NCBI GenBank assembly: GCA_001796045.1
Contig: MGLN01000065.1
Coordinates: 12,070-20,395 of the forward strand
DNA: 8,326 nucleotides
Source of the DNA: Caulobacterales bacterium RIFOXYB1_FULL_67_16
Lineage (GTDB): Bacteria > Pseudomonadota > Alphaproteobacteria > Caulobacterales > Caulobacteraceae
Direction: 5' to 3'
The translations under genes were made by a program, and so were the position numbers. Each line of letters starts with the position of its first letter. Position 1 is the first letter of the stretch. Below, in pieces: positions 6,567 to 8,326 of the stretch. Below the pieces are notes generated by a model, which had not been told where the DNA came from, did no database searches, and was given only the letters and a program-made list of their open reading frames with translations.

Positions 6567-7148
6567 GTGAAACGGCTGTTCGGCAATCTGGTGGTTTTGG
6601 CGCTCGTTGCGGCGGTCGCCGCCTTCTTTGCGGCGCCGGCGGTGGGCTTTTTCGCCATCCGGTCGGCGGCGGAGGCGGGCGATGTGCAGGGCCTGACCCG
6701 GCTGATCGACTTCCAGGCCGTGCGCCAGTCGCTGCGGCCGCAGCTGACGGGTCGGGTTCAGGCGCCGGCGCCCTCCTTTCTGGAAGACCCGATCGGGGCG
6801 GTGCGGCGCCAGATGGAGCGGAGCCCGGTGCTGAATGCGCCGGACGTGGACGCCTATCTGACCCCGGCGGCCATCTCGGCCCTGACGCGGGGCGAGGGAC
6901 GCTACGCCAGCCACTGGTCCGGAGCGGTTGCGCCCCAGGCGGGGGCGGAAACGCCCAAACCCTGGCCTCGGCCGGTGTTCTGGAGCGTGAACCGGGCGCG
7001 GATGGCGGTTCAGGATCAGGGGGGATCGCGCACCGTCTTCACCTTCGAACGGCGGGGGCCGTTCGAGTGGGTGCTGGTCCAGATCGGCCTGCCCGACGGG
7101 GCGGCGCCCGCCGCGCCCGCGCCGGCCGAGCCATCGTCGAAATCCTAG
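6567..7148 (+). CDS. DUF2939 family membrane-anchored protein, first tandem paralogue
   Basis: 193 residues from the GTG at 6567, preceded by GGGGGA at 6 nt spacing. An earlier in-frame GTG (6534) would add eleven polar residues. The chosen start puts the first conserved block GDVQGL at residues 38-43, exactly as in the downstream paralogue. Features: a short basic start (MKRLF), one hydrophobic segment (about 4-30) that is a membrane anchor or uncleaved signal, the block AGDVQGLTRLIDFQAVRQSLRPQL typical of DUF2939, a variable middle region, a second conserved block FERRGPFEWVLVQIGLP (ERRGP at 161-165), and an Ala/Pro-rich tail. The C-terminal domain is predicted periplasmic. Function is unknown. 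A weak promoter-like pair (TTGCGTC 6515, GCATGATC 6536, 14 nt apart) follows the icd terminator. Confidence 0.8.
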   Translation: MKRLFGNLVVLALVAAVAAFFAAPAVGFFAIRSAAEAGDVQGLTRLIDFQAVRQSLRPQLTGRVQAPAPSFLEDPIGAVRRQMERSPVLNAPDVDAYLTPAAISALTRGEGRYASHWSGAVAPQAGAETPKPWPRPVFWSVNRARMAVQDQGGSRTVFTFERRGPFEWVLVQIGLPDGAAPAAPAPAEPSSKS

Positions 7149-7193
7149 ACGCAACATCCGGCCCGTCTCGACGTTTCGACTGAAGGAGCACCC

Positions 7194-7745
7194 ATGAAGA
7201 AGATCGCCATTGGTCTGGTCGCTGCCATTCTGGGACTGGCCCTGGTCGCCTGTTTCATCTCGCCCTTCGTCGCGGCCCAGAAGTTGATCCGGGCGGCGCG
7301 GACGGGGGATGTGGCCGGCCTGGAGCAGACGGTGGACTTTCCCGCCTTCCGCGCCAGCCTGAAGGCCGAGTTGAACGCCCGGGCGGCGATGGAGATCCGC
7401 GATCGAACCGGCGAGAACCGGGCCCTGGCTGCTCTGGGCATGATGCTGGCTCCGTCCCTGGTCGAGGGGGCCGTGGACGGCCTGGTCACGCCCGAGGGCG
7501 TGGCCGCCATGGTCCGGTCGGGCGACAAGCCCCGGCCCGAGAAACCGGTCCCGTCGGCCGACACGCCGGCGACGCCGAAGGAGCGGATTCATCAGTCCTG
7601 GGCCTATCGCGGCGTCAACCGGTTCGCCGTCACCCTGACCCGCGACGACCGGCCCGACGATCCCCTGGTGCTGATCATGGAGCGGCGGGGGCCGTTGAGC
7701 TGGAAACTGGCCGGGGTGGATCTGACGCCGGACCCGATGGGCTGA
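7194..7745 (+). CDS. DUF2939 family protein, second tandem paralogue (possible lipoprotein)
   Basis: 183 residues. The ATG follows a good AAGGAG Shine-Dalgarno (7183-7188) at 5 nt spacing. The protein opens MKKIAIGLVAAILGLALVAC: basic start, hydrophobic core, and LVAC at residues 17-20, which fits a lipobox; alternatively the segment is a membrane anchor as in the upstream paralogue, which has no cysteine there. The DUF2939 blocks are GDVAGLEQTVDFPAFRASLKAEL (from 38) and MERRGPLSWKLAGVDL (ERRGP 163-167), clearly related to the upstream gene. A 14-nt identical stretch (7050-7063 and 7683-7696) encodes part of the second block. A middle insertion rich in Pro, Lys and Glu (about 110-132) differs from its neighbour. 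The 45-bp gap between the genes, with no terminator or clear promoter, suggests co-transcription. Function unknown. Confidence 0.8.
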   Translation: MKKIAIGLVAAILGLALVACFISPFVAAQKLIRAARTGDVAGLEQTVDFPAFRASLKAELNARAAMEIRDRTGENRALAALGMMLAPSLVEGAVDGLVTPEGVAAMVRSGDKPRPEKPVPSADTPATPKERIHQSWAYRGVNRFAVTLTRDDRPDDPLVLIMERRGPLSWKLAGVDLTPDPMG

Positions 7746-7749
7746 GGAC

Positions 7750-7795
7750 TTGCACTGCAATCCAGAAAAGGGGTGCAATGTGCAAAAGAGTGCAA
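7750..7795. repeat. Cluster of TGCAA pentamers
   Basis: Five copies lie in 46 bp: one palindromic pair TTGCA-C-TGCAA (7750-7760) and three direct copies at 7774, 7781 and 7791. Read on the minus strand they appear as TTGCAC-type units. Dense spaced pentamers suggest a DNA-binding protein array, but no downstream gene is obviously controlled, since both flanking genes point inward. Confidence 0.55.
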
Positions 7796-7977
7796 TTCCG
7801 GCGGGGGCTTGAGACAGGCGTCGCCTGACGTTCGTTCTCTGGTGCGTCCTCTCCCGCGATCATGGACCCATTATAAGGGCGTTTGACAGCGTGATGGGTC
7901 GACGGGCGTGTCGCCAAGCCAGGCTATTGAATCGCCGAATTATTGTTTGCGGAATTAGGAGCGCAAGCGGGCGCCCT

Positions 7978-8048
7978 GACCTTCCCCCGCGTGCGGGCGA
8001 AGTGTCACCTCGTCGAGCGAAGCGAGACGGCTGACGATGGGGGAGGTC
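7978..8048. repeat. Inverted-repeat element with nested hairpins (left unit)
   Basis: Outer arms GACCTTCCCCC (7978-7988) and GGGGGAGGTC (8039-8048) are complementary except for one extra T. Inside, CCCGC-GT-GCGGG (7986-7997) overlaps the left arm, and an imperfect hairpin CGTC/GACG encloses GC-GAA-GC. The competing pairings and the GCGAAGCG core are like the repeats downstream of icd. The element is noncoding and not otherwise identified. Confidence 0.55.
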
Positions 8049-8065
8049 TCATTTCCTGAGAACTT

Positions 8066-8127
8066 CCCTCTCCGTCGCCGGATCGCTGCGCGATCGACGC
8101 GACACCTCTCCCGCAAGCGGGAGAGGG
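8066..8127. repeat. Inverted-repeat element with nested hairpins (right unit), next to the alaS 3' end
   Basis: CCCTCTCC (8066-8073) can pair with GGAGAGGG (8120-8127), while CCTCTCCCGC (8105-8114) pairs perfectly with GCGGGAGAGG (8117-8126) across an AA loop. Between them GATCGC-TGC-GCGATC (8081-8095) sits inside GTCGC/GCGAC (8074-8078, 8099-8103). The 10-bp hairpin lies about 10 bp past the alaS stop on the minus strand and could mark its transcript end, but no T-run follows on either strand. Confidence 0.6.
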
Positions 8128-8136
8128 TCTGTTGGC

Positions 8137-8326
8137 TCAGCCCTTCAGCGCCTCGCGGACGGCGGTCAGGCCGTCTTCGGCCTTGGAGCCGTCGGGGGCG
8201 CCGCCCTGGGCGAAGTCGGGCTTGCCGCCGGCGCCCTGGCCGCCCATGGCGATGACGGCGGCGCGGGCCAGGTCGGCGGCGTTGACGCGGTCGGCCCCGG
8301 TTCCAGCAAGGTCCGAGGTGACGGCG
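8137..8326 (-). CDS. alaS: Alanyl-tRNA synthetase, C-terminal end (rest outside window)
   Basis: The last 62 residues plus stop (TGA at 8139-8137) are visible; the gene enters from the right edge. It reads AVTSDLAGTGADRVNAADLA, then RAAVIAMGGQGAGGKPDFAQ, then GGAPDGSKAEDGLTAVREAL and KG. The pattern NAADLARAAVIAMGGQGAGGKPDFAQGG is the conserved C-Ala tail of bacterial AlaRS (commonly GGKGGGRPDMAQAGG), which helps hold the editing and aminoacylation domains to tRNA-Ala. The enzyme charges tRNA-Ala with alanine in the cytoplasm. It converges with the DUF2939 pair; the 391-bp gap between holds repeats. The identification rests on this tail only, since the catalytic and editing domains are out of view. 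Confidence 0.9.
   Translation of the reverse strand, partial: AVTSDLAGTGADRVNAADLARAAVIAMGGQGAGGKPDFAQGGAPDGSKAEDGLTAVREALKG

Larger units (their letters stand above)
7746..8136. other. 391-bp intergenic region without a supported gene
   Basis: The region lies between the convergent DUF2939 and alaS genes. It holds a TGCAA pentamer cluster (7750-7795), an AT-richer patch (about 7864-7960) with an imperfect direct repeat GCCGAATTA / GCGGAATTA at 7934 and 7949, and nested inverted repeats (7978-8127). Short open frames across it lack ribosome sites and protein-like composition. TATAAT on the minus strand (7875-7870) has no matching -35, and TTGACA on the plus strand (7883-7888) has no matching -10. 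Confidence 0.7.

Noticed and set aside
6444..7778. 444-codon open frame antisense to the DUF2939 pair
   Set aside because: It spans two genes, the icd terminator region and an intergenic gap; the composition is Arg/Gly/Pro/His-rich and no motifs are seen.
7675..7917. 80-codon minus-strand frame crossing the DUF2939 stop and the TGCAA cluster
   Set aside because: It is half antisense to a supported gene, has no ribosome site, and its composition is not protein-like.

Overview
The window is high-GC DNA (GC-rich third codon positions throughout) from an alphaproteobacterium, most likely a Caulobacterales member close to Brevundimonas or Caulobacter. Supporting signs are the recognisable protein families (a eukaryote-like NADP isocitrate dehydrogenase, DUF885, DUF1176, DUF2939, DUF2945), a promoter upstream of icd that matches the Caulobacter housekeeping pattern TTGACGS-N10-14-GCTANAWC, and intergenic hairpins with GCGAAGCG-type loops. 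The genus is inferred from protein and motif resemblance, not from any database search.

Layout, left to right. (1) The 3' two-fifths or so of glmM (cell-wall precursor synthesis), plus strand. (2) A DUF885 protein with a Tat-like signal and an HEAAPGHH motif, plus strand. (3) Converging on it with only 9 bp between stop codons, a compact four-gene minus-strand operon. In transcription order this is a 43-residue protein, a DUF2945 (Tudor-like) protein, an exported DUF1176 protein, and a thioredoxin-reductase-like FAD oxidoreductase. The junctions are ATGA overlap, TGAG-ATG (1 nt apart) and GTGA overlap, so the genes look translationally coupled. (4) Divergent from this operon, icd with its own good promoter, followed by a hairpin-rich stretch and a strong intrinsic terminator. 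(5) Two tandem paralogous membrane-anchored DUF2939 proteins, plus strand. (6) A 391-bp gap holding a cluster of TGCAA pentamers and nested inverted repeats. (7) The C-terminal 62 residues of alanyl-tRNA synthetase (alaS), minus strand, running off the right edge.

Most of the window is conserved core-genome housekeeping (GlmM, Icd, AlaRS) with conserved but poorly characterised small proteins between. There is no sign of mobile elements, CRISPR, phage, toxin-antitoxin or defence genes. The parts least explained by known families are the tightly coupled operon at 2563-4958, the tandem DUF2939 pair, and the pentamer cluster and nested inverted repeats at 7750-8127. I see no convincing new large system.
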